In this document: positions 8,919 to 16,199 of the stretch, piece after piece | Numbering within the stretch: position 1 is the first letter of the stretch | How the letters are laid out: every line of letters begins with the position of its first letter | NCBI GenBank assembly: GCA_964538915.1 | Contig: CAZIFB010000016.1 | Location: forward strand, 25,012 to 89,011 | From: JAEUHQ01 sp964538915 | GTDB taxonomy: Bacteria; Planctomycetota; UBA1135; UBA2386 | Reading direction: 5' to 3' | Length of the DNA: 64,000 nucleotides | Program-made: the position numbers and the translations under genes | The notes under the pieces: generated by a model | The model's input: only the letters and a program-made list of their open reading frames with translations | Database searches by the model: none | Told to the model about the DNA's origin: nothing

Positions 8919-10145
8919 TCACATCCGCTGGTCGAGGTGCCGTTCGCTGCTGGCGTGCGCGAACTCCGGGAGCAGCGCCCCGATGCGAGTCGCGATCGCC
9001 GCCACGTCGAGAGGTCCCGTCGGGGCCTGCAGCTCCGCTTCGAGTTCGTCGAGCAGGGCTTGCAGTCCGGGCACGGGGCGCCGCGGCATCGGGACGCCGC
9101 GCAGCGAGGCGCAGCCGATGTCGACCGTTGCCTCGCCGGCCCCGACGAACTCTTCCGCCTCCTTCTCGCCGCCCGTGTCGCGCGGCGTGTGCAAGACCGG
9201 CCACGCACCCGCGACCGGATGCGCGGCGGCTCGCCGGGCGTCCGCTTCCGCCGTGAAGTGGTGCGGTTCGTACCCGTGTGCGCGGACGACGAGGTCGGCG
9301 ACCGCGGTGAGCGGCACGAGGTCGCGCCCGGCGTCGAGATGCGGGATCACGCACGCGTGGGCCGGTGCTACGGTGGCTGCGAGCAGGCACAGCTGCCCCG
9401 CTTCGCGCGGCGTGACGAACCAGCGCCGCGTGTCCGTGGGCACGGCGAGCGGCTGGCCGCGGTCGAGGCGGTGCAGGAAGCCGCAGAGCAGGCTGCCGTT
9501 CGAGAACGCGACGTTCGCGAAGCGGGCCGAGGTCACGGTGGCGTTCGGCAGCGCCCCGTCGGCGAACGCGAGCATCTCCATGAGTCGTTTGCTCGCGCCG
9601 AGCAGGTTCGTCGGGTTCGCGGCCTTGTCGGTCGACACGGGGAAGAACCGACCCGTGAAGCCGGCACCGGCGAGCCAGCGCAGGAGGCGCCGCGTCTTCA
9701 GCACGTTCGTCTCCAGCATCTGGAGCAGCGAGAAGCGGTCGCGCTCGGCGCGCACGTGTTTGTTCGCTGCGAAGTGCAGTACCAGGTCGAAGGGTGCGGA
9801 CGCCGCGAGGAACTGCCGCATCACGCCGGCGCCGAAGTCCAGCGGGGCGGTCGTCAGCGCCGTGCCGCCCAGCTCGTCGCCGCTGCGCAGGTCGCGAACC
9901 AGCTCGACGAGCGCGTTCTCGTCCTGATCGACGATCGTGAGCGAGCCTGGCCGGAAGGGGAGCAGCTCGCGGATGCACGCGCTGCCGATGCTGCCGGCGC
10001 CTCCGATCGCCAGCACACGGCGGCTCGCGATCGCGGCACGGATCGTCGGCGCGTGACGCGCGATGTCGGGATCGAACAGCGGCCGCGATCTTCGCGTGAC
10101 GGCGTTCGCCAGCGCGGACACCGGCACACGTCCGGGGCCGCTCAC
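8919..10145 (-). CDS. CapD/FlaA1-like UDP-sugar epimerase/dehydratase
   Basis: A 408-residue short-chain dehydrogenase of the CapD/FlaA1/PseB group, which act on UDP-GlcNAc or similar sugars as 4,6-dehydratase or epimerase. The Rossmann motif is IGGAGSIGSACIREL and the family signature FPVSTDKAANPTNLLGASKR is complete. Unlike the large WbpM type it has no N-terminal membrane part, so it is cytosolic. The C-terminal 100 residues (EKEAEEFVGAGEATVDIG) resemble the tail of PseB-like proteins. Translation starts at a GTG that overlaps the stop of the preceding epimerase gene by four bases (GTGA). It is the third gene of the polysaccharide operon. Confidence 0.88.
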   Translation of the reverse strand: MSGPGRVPVSALANAVTRRSRPLFDPDIARHAPTIRAAIASRRVLAIGGAGSIGSACIRELLPFRPGSLTIVDQDENALVELVRDLRSGDELGGTALTTAPLDFGAGVMRQFLAASAPFDLVLHFAANKHVRAERDRFSLLQMLETNVLKTRRLLRWLAGAGFTGRFFPVSTDKAANPTNLLGASKRLMEMLAFADGALPNATVTSARFANVAFSNGSLLCGFLHRLDRGQPLAVPTDTRRWFVTPREAGQLCLLAATVAPAHACVIPHLDAGRDLVPLTAVADLVVRAHGYEPHHFTAEADARRAAAHPVAGAWPVLHTPRDTGGEKEAEEFVGAGEATVDIGCASLRGVPMPRRPVPGLQALLDELEAELQAPTGPLDVAAIATRIGALLPEFAHASSERHLDQRM

Positions 10146-11101
10146 GACGCGAGTCCCGCCTGCAGCGATGCGGGTTCTGCTCCGGGCCCGGCTTCGATCG
10201 CAGAGAGCCACATGCGTGCGACGGACTCGCGCAACGACACGTGTCGGCGGAAGCCGAGTTCGCGGGCAGCCGCCGCTGCGGAGATCGCGACGCGGTCGGT
10301 CGTCGATTCGCGTACGCGCTCGGGGTCGCGCAGTACTTCGATCGGCGCCGCGACTTCGTGCTGCAGGATGTCGACGATCGTGCGGACCGGGAAGCAAATG
10401 TCGGCCGCGAGGTTGAGGATCCGCATCGGGCCGCCGTAGCGCGCGAGCGCAACGAGGCCGCGGCACGCGTCCTCGACGTCGAGGAAGTCGCGCTGGGCGG
10501 TGAGTTCGCCCGCGCTCACCACGAACGGGCGATCCGCGCGTTTGCACGCGGCGAGTTGCGCGACGAACGAGCCGATCGCCAGGTCCTCCGGGAGGCCCGG
10601 GCCGAGCAGGTTCGACGGGCGCACGACCCGCACGTCGAGGCCTTCCTTCGCGGCGGCGTCGAGCGCGTGGCGCGTCGCGGCGAGTTTGCTGCGGCCGTAC
10701 GGCGCGGTCGGCGCACAGGGCGAGTCTTCGTGGAAGGGAGCGGCGTCCGGCGTGCCCGGCCCGTACTCCGCGGAGGACCCGGCGAGCACGAGGCGGGGGC
10801 GCTGCTTCCTGCGCGCGAGTGCGGCGCACGCGTTCGCGACCGGCGTCACGTTGTCCGCAACGAGGTCCGCCTCCGTGCCGCGCAAACGGCCGGCGAGCCA
10901 GAACACGACGTCCGCCTTCGTCCCGGCGAGCAGGTCGCGCACCGACGCGGCGTCGCGCACGTCGAGTGCGGCGAACTGCTGCCACGGTCCCTGGCCGGCA
11001 GTGCGGCCGCAACCGGTGACCTCGACGCCGTCGGCCGCGAGCGCCGCGGCGAGGTGACGACCGACGAAGCCCGATGCCCCGACGACGAGTGCGTGCTTCA
11101 C
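10142..11101 (-). CDS. NAD-dependent sugar-nucleotide epimerase/dehydratase
   Basis: A 319-residue extended short-chain dehydrogenase. It opens with MKHALVVGASGFVGRHLA, whose GASGFVG is the NAD(P)-binding glycine motif, and the catalytic triad is seen as AGSSAEYG plus PYGRSKLAATRHA (Tyr-x3-Lys). QRDFLDVEDACRGL matches the substrate-binding part of GDP-mannose dehydratase, UDP-glucose epimerase and related enzymes; the exact substrate cannot be read from the sequence. The start is a GTG overlapping the nucleotidyltransferase stop by four bases, so the two are likely translated in coupled fashion. It supplies an activated sugar for the glycosyltransferase at the end of the operon. Confidence 0.88.
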   Translation of the reverse strand: MKHALVVGASGFVGRHLAAALAADGVEVTGCGRTAGQGPWQQFAALDVRDAASVRDLLAGTKADVVFWLAGRLRGTEADLVADNVTPVANACAALARRKQRPRLVLAGSSAEYGPGTPDAAPFHEDSPCAPTAPYGRSKLAATRHALDAAAKEGLDVRVVRPSNLLGPGLPEDLAIGSFVAQLAACKRADRPFVVSAGELTAQRDFLDVEDACRGLVALARYGGPMRILNLAADICFPVRTIVDILQHEVAAPIEVLRDPERVRESTTDRVAISAAAAARELGFRRHVSLRESVARMWLSAIEAGPGAEPASLQAGLAS

Positions 11102-11829
11102 GGCGCCTCCGTCGTCGACGTCGCCCCGCGCCGGAAACGCTGCGGGTCCTTCTGGAAGTCGGCGCACGCCGCCTCGTAGTCCTCCATGCGACCGATGTCC
11201 TGCCAGTAGCAGTCGGTGCCGAAGCAGAACACGCGTTGTTCCTTCCTGTGCATCGCCATCATGAGGTCGGGCATGTCGAACCGCTGCCCGGCGGGGATGT
11301 GGTCGAGGCATCGCCGCGACAGCACGTTGATGCCCATGCTCACCGCGTAGTCGATGCGCGGCTTCTCGTGGTAGTGGGCGAGCTGCGTGTCAGGCGTCGC
11401 GGTGACGACGCCGTAGTCGATGTGCACGGTGCGCTTCGTCACCGCGATCGTGCCGAGGGCGCGCTTCTCGCGGTGGAACGCGAACAGGCGCCGGTAGTCG
11501 ATCGTCGTCAGGATGTCGCCGTTCATCACGAGGAAGTCGTCCTCGAGATCGCGCACCATCCGCAACGGTCCGGCGGTGCCGAGCGGCTCGTCCTCGAACA
11601 CGAAGTCGACCTGCATGCCCCAGCGCGTTCCGTCGCCGATCACCGCAGCGAAGAGGCGCGCCATGTGTCCGAGGGTGATCACCACGCGGTCGAAGCCGGC
11701 AGAGCGCAGCTGCCCGAGCACGACTTCGAGGATCGACTCGTCGCCGATCGGCAGGAGCGGCTTCGGTACCGTGACGGTCAACGGGCGTAGGCGCGTGCCG
11801 CGACCGCCCGCGAGCAGCACGGCCATCAT
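11098..11829 (-). CDS. sugar-1-phosphate nucleotidyltransferase
   Basis: A 243-residue member of the RmlA/HddC/GlmU-type nucleotidyltransferases, which make NDP-sugars from a sugar-1-phosphate and NTP. The signature LLAGGRGTRLRPLT is at the N-terminus and VPKPLLPIGDESILE follows; FLVMNGDILTTIDY carries the metal-binding Asp. The length fits the short class without an acyltransferase domain, as in D-glycero-D-manno-heptose-1-phosphate guanylyltransferase (HddC) or mannose-1-phosphate guanylyltransferase. Two consecutive ATG codons (11829 and 11826) are possible starts. It is the first gene of the four-gene polysaccharide operon; a GATACT sequence about 15 bases upstream could be part of its promoter, but no good -35 box is seen. 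Confidence 0.9.
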   Translation of the reverse strand: MMAVLLAGGRGTRLRPLTVTVPKPLLPIGDESILEVVLGQLRSAGFDRVVITLGHMARLFAAVIGDGTRWGMQVDFVFEDEPLGTAGPLRMVRDLEDDFLVMNGDILTTIDYRRLFAFHREKRALGTIAVTKRTVHIDYGVVTATPDTQLAHYHEKPRIDYAVSMGINVLSRRCLDHIPAGQRFDMPDLMMAMHRKEQRVFCFGTDCYWQDIGRMEDYEAACADFQKDPQRFRRGATSTTEAP

Positions 11830-11964
11830 GGGCGTGTGTCCACCAGTATCGTCCTGAGGCTCCCGGGCTGACCGGCCCGGAAGCGGAGGACGGGAGCGTA
11901 GCTCCGAGGTCGCCGACGGGCGAGACTCTGGCGCCGCGCTCGGCCGACGAAACGGCCCGATCCC

Positions 11965-13215
11965 ATGCATTCCCGACGCCTCTCCTCGGCGCCGCGACGC
12001 GCCGTTCGGCTCGCCGCCGCCTTCGTTCTCGCCGCGTGCGGCGGACCTGCAGTGGCGCCTTCGAACGACGCGTTCTGGGCCGCGATGGCGACCGCCGACG
12101 AAGCCGCGGCGGGGGCGTCGGTTCGCAGTCCCGACGAACAGCGCGTCGTGGCGGCCTTCGCGAAGCTCGTGCGGGGCGGAACGGCGGCGGCGTTCGACGA
12201 ACTCGTTGCGATCGGCGGTGAAGCGGGCGACGGCAGGGCGCGCGCATGGGCGATCCAGAGCCTGCTCGACGTGCTGCGGCTCGAAGGGCGATGGGATCGG
12301 CTCGCGACGCTGCGGGCCGAGCACCCGCGGCTCGGGCTCGGCGCCGATGCGATCCCCGACGTGCTGACGCGCCTGCGGCCTCTGACCATCGAGGTCGCGG
12401 AGGCGCCGTCGGTCCTGCCCTTTGCCACAGGCCTGCAGGGCTGGGCTGCGGTCCAGGTGCAACTCGTTGGGGACGCGGCGAAGATGGAGGCTACCGCGGT
12501 CGTGGACACCGGCGCCGGCATGTGCGTCGTCGATGGCGAGCACGCCGAACGACTCGGGGTGCGCGTCGTCGAGGGCAATGTGCCGCTGCTCGGGATCTCC
12601 GGTGGTCGCACGGCCGGCCGCGTCGGGGTGCTGCGCGAGCTGCGCATCGGCGGCGTCACCGCACGCGAGGTTCCCGTGGCGATCGTCGACGGGGCCCCAC
12701 TGCGCGACCTCGCCGGCGTTTCGTGCCTCGTCGGCTGGGAGGTCCTGCAGTACGTGGCCCTGGAGTTCATCGGCTCGGCGCGACAGCTCGTCGTCCGGCG
12801 CAGTGCCGGTGCTCTGGCGATGGCGGCTCCCGTGCCCGACCTGCTCCTGCTGCACGAACCGGTCGTGCGTCTGCGTTCGGGCGAGCGGTCGCTGCTCCTG
12901 CTGCTCGATTCCGGAGCCGCTTCGACCGAGTTCCGGCTCTCGTGCGCGGCACGGATGGGGTGGCCGACGCAGCAAGGGGGCACGGCCGTGACCGGTCTCG
13001 GCGGCGGCGGCGCCGGCGAGGTGCGCACGATCACTTCGTGCCCGATCCAGTGCGGCAACGTGCGCCTCGACCTCGGCGGCGCGCTCGCGGTCGAACGACT
13101 CGCGACACGCGAGAAGCTCCTGCGCATCGACGGCACGCTCGGGGTCGACGTGGCCTTCGCCGTGCGCCTCGTGGTCGACGGCCCCGCACGAACGGTGGCG
13201 TTCCGGACCGACTGA
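11965..13215 (+). CDS. lipoprotein with duplicated retropepsin-like aspartic protease domain
   Basis: A 416-residue predicted lipoprotein: the start up to VRLAAAFVLAAC is a signal sequence with lipobox LAAC. Residues 40-135 are alpha-helical. Then come two copies of a retropepsin/clan-AA-like fold. The first active-site motif is VVDTGAGMCVVD with Asp181; the second is LLDSGAASTEF with Asp315. Each copy continues with a hydrophobic-Gly strand (LGISGGRT and TGLGGGGAGE) as in aspartic proteases. Two Asp motifs in one chain let the protein form its active site without dimerising, as in pepsins. No substrate can be inferred. It runs divergently from the polysaccharide operon and is followed by ffh on the same strand. 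Confidence 0.82.
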   Translation: MHSRRLSSAPRRAVRLAAAFVLAACGGPAVAPSNDAFWAAMATADEAAAGASVRSPDEQRVVAAFAKLVRGGTAAAFDELVAIGGEAGDGRARAWAIQSLLDVLRLEGRWDRLATLRAEHPRLGLGADAIPDVLTRLRPLTIEVAEAPSVLPFATGLQGWAAVQVQLVGDAAKMEATAVVDTGAGMCVVDGEHAERLGVRVVEGNVPLLGISGGRTAGRVGVLRELRIGGVTAREVPVAIVDGAPLRDLAGVSCLVGWEVLQYVALEFIGSARQLVVRRSAGALAMAAPVPDLLLLHEPVVRLRSGERSLLLLLDSGAASTEFRLSCAARMGWPTQQGGTAVTGLGGGGAGEVRTITSCPIQCGNVRLDLGGALAVERLATREKLLRIDGTLGVDVAFAVRLVVDGPARTVAFRTD

Positions 13216-13250
13216 CACCCCCGTCTTCGGGGCGAACCTCGGCCTCGCCC

Positions 13251-13279
13251 TTGACCCTCGCGGCGCGCGCCAACATCCT
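13251..13279 (+). promoter_or_regulatory. promoter of ffh, leaderless form
   Basis: TTGACC (13251-13256), a 17-base spacer and CATCCT (13274-13279) end seven bases before the ffh ATG at 13287. That places the expected transcription start on or next to the start codon, and no Shine-Dalgarno sequence is present. Confidence 0.6.
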
Positions 13280-13286
13280 GCGGCGG

Positions 13287-14699
13287 ATGTTCGATTCGCT
13301 CGCCAATGCGCTGGGCAAGGCCTACCGCGCGATCGTCGGCCAGAAGGTGCTGACGGAGGCCAACGTCGACGAAGGCATCCGCGCCGTGCGCCAGGCGCTG
13401 CTCGAGGCCGACGTCAACTTCCAGGTGGCCAAGGAGTTCGTGGCCGACGTGCGCCAGCGCGTGCTCGGCCAGAAGGTGATCGAGTCCGTCGAGCCGGGCC
13501 AACAGTTCGTGAAGTGCTTCCACGACGCGCTCACGGAACTGCTCGGCGGCCAGGCGGTCGGCCTGCCCATCACGCCCCAGGCGCCGCTGATCCTGATGAT
13601 GTGCGGCCTGCAGGGCAGCGGAAAGACGACGACGTGCGCGAAGCTCGCGTTGTGGCTGCGGAAGCAAAAGAAGAAGAACCCGTTGCTCGTCGCCGCGGAC
13701 CTCCAGCGTCCGGCGGCCGTGGACCAGCTGCAGAGTCTCGGCAAGCAGCTCGGCATCGCGGTGCATGCCGAGGGTGCTGCGGGCCGACCGCCGGAAGTCT
13801 GTCGTCGCGGCATCGAGTTCGCGCGCTCGCACGGGCACGACGTCGTGATCCTCGACACGGCGGGTCGTCTGCACATCGACGAGCCGTTGATGCGCGAGGT
13901 GCAGGAGATCCACACCGTGTGCAAACCGCACGGCGTGCTGCTCGTGTGCGACGCGATGCTCGGTCAGGACGCGGTCAACTCCGCGAAGGAGTTCCACGCG
14001 CGACTGCCGCTGCACGGCCTCATCCTGACGAAGGTCGACGGCGACGCACGCGGCGGTGCCGCGCTGTCGATCGTCAAGGTGACTGGCCGGCCGATCCTGT
14101 TCGCGGGTGTCGGCGAGAAGCCGGACGACCTCGAGGAGTTCGATCCGTCCCGCATGGCGGGGCGCATCCTCGGCATGGGCGACGTCGTCGGCCTCGTCGA
14201 GAAGGCGCAGTCCGTCATCGACGAGAAACAGGCCGAGCAGGCCGCGAGGAAGCTTCAGAAGGGGCAGTTCAACTTCGAGGACTTCCTCGCACAGATGAAC
14301 ATGATCAAGAAGCTCGGCCCGCTGAAGAAGGTGCTCGGCATGCTGCCGGGCGTCGGGTCGATGATGAAGGACGTCGACTTCGACGACGGCCACATGAAGC
14401 GGCTCGAAGCGATGATCCTGTCGATGACGCCGCGCGAGCGGCAGCGCCCGGACGTGATCGACCTGCCGCGGCGCCGTCGCATCGCGAAGGGCTCCGGCAA
14501 CGATCTCGACGCCGTGAACGGGCTCATCAAGCAGTTCAAGGCGATGCAGGACCTGATGAAGAAGATGGGGAAGGGCGGGGGCCTGCCGCCCGGCCTCGAC
14601 GGCCTGCTCGGGGGTGGCGGCGCCATGCCGCGGGGCGGCGCACCGAAGGGCTTCCCGGGCGGCTTCCCGGGTGGGTTCCCCGGGCAGCGCCGCCGCTGA
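13287..14699 (+). CDS. ffh: signal recognition particle protein Ffh
   Basis: The SRP54-type GTPase that binds 4.5S RNA and signal sequences and delivers nascent membrane proteins to FtsY; 470 residues, normal length. The N domain is at 1-95, the G domain follows with GLQGSGKTTTCAKLA (G1), DLQRPAAVDQL, DTAGRLHID (G3) and TKVDGDARGG (G4). The methionine-rich M domain begins at about 320 (FLAQMNMIKKLGPLKKVLGML). The C-terminus carries an extra Gly/Pro/Phe-rich run ending GGFPGGFPGQRRR. ATG 13287 is the start that fits homologues, and a promoter lies immediately before it. rpsP follows on the same strand after a perfect GC palindrome. Confidence 0.97.
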   Translation: MFDSLANALGKAYRAIVGQKVLTEANVDEGIRAVRQALLEADVNFQVAKEFVADVRQRVLGQKVIESVEPGQQFVKCFHDALTELLGGQAVGLPITPQAPLILMMCGLQGSGKTTTCAKLALWLRKQKKKNPLLVAADLQRPAAVDQLQSLGKQLGIAVHAEGAAGRPPEVCRRGIEFARSHGHDVVILDTAGRLHIDEPLMREVQEIHTVCKPHGVLLVCDAMLGQDAVNSAKEFHARLPLHGLILTKVDGDARGGAALSIVKVTGRPILFAGVGEKPDDLEEFDPSRMAGRILGMGDVVGLVEKAQSVIDEKQAEQAARKLQKGQFNFEDFLAQMNMIKKLGPLKKVLGMLPGVGSMMKDVDFDDGHMKRLEAMILSMTPRERQRPDVIDLPRRRRIAKGSGNDLDAVNGLIKQFKAMQDLMKKMGKGGGLPPGLDGLLGGGGAMPRGGAPKGFPGGFPGGFPGQRRR

Positions 14700-14701
14700 A
14701 C

Positions 14702-14719
14702 CGGGGGGCGCGCCCCCCG
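14702..14719. other. perfect GC palindrome between ffh and rpsP
   Basis: An 18-base self-complementary stretch (six G, CGCG centre, six C, flanked by C and G) starts two bases after the ffh stop and is followed by five A on the plus strand. As RNA it would be a very stable hairpin, but no T tract follows, so it is not a normal intrinsic terminator in the plus direction. It may block 3' exonucleases or weaken read-through into rpsP. Confidence 0.5.
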
Positions 14720-14799
14720 AAAAAGCGCTGGCAAGTGCCTCTGCCATCTGCTTTGCTTCTCGCCCCTTTCGCGGCTTCACGCAGTACGGAGACAGGTCC

Positions 14800-15189
14800 T
14801 TGGCAGTCACGCTTCGCTTCAAACGCTTCGGTCGCCTCAACCACCCGACCTACCGGCTGGTCGCCACCGACCCGCGCTCGCCGCGCGACGGTCGGATCAT
14901 CGAGGCGCTCGGTTACTACCTGCCCCTGATGCCGCGTGCGCAGGAGCAGGTGAAGCTCAACGCCGATCGCATCCAGTACTGGCTGTCGGTCGGGGCGAAG
15001 CCCTCGGACACCGTCGCGGAGCTGATCGAGAAGTCCGGCATCAAGGTGCCGCAGCCGAAGAAGCCGGTGCGCAAGCACAGCAAGGGCAAGCCCGCCGCGT
15101 TCAAGCCGCCGTCGAAGAAGGTGCGCAAGCCCAAGGCCCAGCGGCGCGCCGAGAAGGCCGCCCGCGCGGAAGCTGCGAAGAAGAAGTAG
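14800..15189 (+). CDS. rpsP: 30S ribosomal protein bS16
   Basis: Ribosomal protein bS16, part of the small subunit body: the opening AVTLRFKRFGRLNHPTYRLV and the later DGRIIEALGYYLP are unmistakable. The conserved part is about 80 residues; here it continues into a Lys/Ala/Pro-rich tail, giving 129 residues. The start is a TTG at 14800 with GGAG eight bases upstream (14788-14791); the frame is open further upstream but that part has no similarity to bS16. In many bacteria rpsP begins the rimM-trmD-rplS cluster; none of those genes follows here. Its neighbour ffh upstream is a common partner. Confidence 0.95.
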   Translation: MAVTLRFKRFGRLNHPTYRLVATDPRSPRDGRIIEALGYYLPLMPRAQEQVKLNADRIQYWLSVGAKPSDTVAELIEKSGIKVPQPKKPVRKHSKGKPAAFKPPSKKVRKPKAQRRAEKAARAEAAKKK

Positions 15190-15212
15190 CCCGAACCGAG
15201 CCGCAGGCTGGC

Positions 15213-15230
15213 GGCGACCCCGTGGTCGCC
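15213..15230 (+). terminator. hairpin after rpsP, possible terminator
   Basis: GGCGACC and GGTCGCC form a 7-bp stem with a four-base loop (CCGT), 24 bases after the rpsP stop. The following bases are TTCGTG rather than a T run, so it would be a weak or factor-assisted terminator. Confidence 0.4.
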
Positions 15231-15291
15231 TTCGTGAATCCGCTCGCAGATCGCCCTCGGCCGCCCGCCGGCGCGCCATCGAGAGGTCGCC

Positions 15292-16128
15292 GTGCCGACG
15301 AAGAAGAAGTCGAAACCCGAGAAGCTGCCTGACGCGCCGCCCGATCTCCGCGAGCACCTGCCGCCGAATCCGGCGAACCTGCAGCGCGTCTTGTCCGAGC
15401 TCGAGAAGGTCCTGGTCGACGTTCCGATCCCGGAGCTCGTCGCGGTTCCCGTGCCGCCACCGCCGCCGCCGCCCGCGGTGCCCGGTCAGCCGGCCCCGCC
15501 GCCGCCACCGCCGCCGCCGCCCGTGATGGCGCTGCCGCAGCTCGACCTCGTCGATGCGATGCTGCACATCTACTTCGCGGATGGGCTGCCCTGCGGCTAC
15601 GGGCAGGAAGCGCGTCGCCGCATCAACGAGGCGTTCGTGGACCGGAACGAGTTCCGCGTCACGGAGGCGTTCGAGGTCGAGGACCTGCTTCGCGATCTGC
15701 AGATCCCCAACCTGTTCGACCGCTGTCTCGCCGTCCGCGAGTCGATCGCCCAGATCTACAACGACCAGAACGGCGTGAATCTCGCGTTCCTGCGCGAGGC
15801 CGGCATCAGCGACCGCAACACGTTCTTCCAGCGTGTGCCCTCGCTGCAACCGCACGTCGTCGCGTTCCTCGGCAACGTGCTGACGTTCGAAGACCTGTGC
15901 TTCTCGGAGAAGTCGACGCTGCGCGCCCAGCAGCGCCTCGGCCTCGACCCGAAGGACCCCGCGGCAGTGAAGTTCGTCGACCAGTTGCGCGCGCAACTCA
16001 AACCCTACGGTCGTCTGCCCCTCGAGGTCGGTGCCGACTTGTCGAGCGGCAAACCGAACCTGAAGCACCCGCTCTCTCCGGCGTGTGTGCTCGTGCGCCT
16101 CGCTCCGTCCGGCAAGCGCCGCGGCTGA
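15292..16128 (+). CDS. hypothetical protein with polyproline linker
   Basis: A 278-residue cytosolic protein I do not recognise. It starts with a basic region (PTKKKSKPEK), has a linker of two proline runs at about residues 54-77 (VPPPPPPPAVPG and APPPPPPPPPV), and ends in a folded part of about 190 residues with LDLVDAMLHIYFADGLPCGY and FLREAGISDRNTFFQRVP. Polyproline stretches stall ribosomes without EF-P, so expression probably depends on it. The start is a GTG with GAGAGG five bases upstream. It sits between rpsP and an epimerase gene, and no functional link is evident. The N-terminal basic plus polyproline layout would suit a protein that binds nucleic acid or protein partners, but that is a guess. 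Confidence 0.8.
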   Translation: MPTKKKSKPEKLPDAPPDLREHLPPNPANLQRVLSELEKVLVDVPIPELVAVPVPPPPPPPAVPGQPAPPPPPPPPPVMALPQLDLVDAMLHIYFADGLPCGYGQEARRRINEAFVDRNEFRVTEAFEVEDLLRDLQIPNLFDRCLAVRESIAQIYNDQNGVNLAFLREAGISDRNTFFQRVPSLQPHVVAFLGNVLTFEDLCFSEKSTLRAQQRLGLDPKDPAAVKFVDQLRAQLKPYGRLPLEVGADLSSGKPNLKHPLSPACVLVRLAPSGKRRG

Positions 16129-16164
16129 GCTGAAGTGAGCTGCGCGGCTGTTTCGCGGCCGCCC

Positions 16165-16192
16165 TTGCCCTGCCGCCCGCTGCGGCGAGCAT
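16165..16192 (+). promoter_or_regulatory. promoter of the 16200 epimerase gene, leaderless form
   Basis: TTGCCC (16165-16170), a 16-base spacer and GAGCAT (16187-16192) end seven bases before the ATG at 16200. The box overlaps a second ATG at 16191, which argues that 16200 is the real start. Confidence 0.55.
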
Positions 16193-16199
16193 GCTGCGG

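Noticed and set aside
10142..11101. Epimerase of 389 residues starting at 11311
   Set aside because: The first 70 residues would overlap the nucleotidyltransferase gene and are not similar to any epimerase; the GTG at 11101 gives a proper Rossmann start.
14702..14719. GC palindrome as an intrinsic terminator of ffh
   Set aside because: No run of T follows on the plus strand; a row of A follows instead. It was recorded only as a palindrome of unknown effect.
15454..15525. Simple-sequence repeat of CCG codons as a phase-variable tract
   Set aside because: The repeat is in whole codons of proline and is not a homopolymer, so slippage by one base is unlikely.
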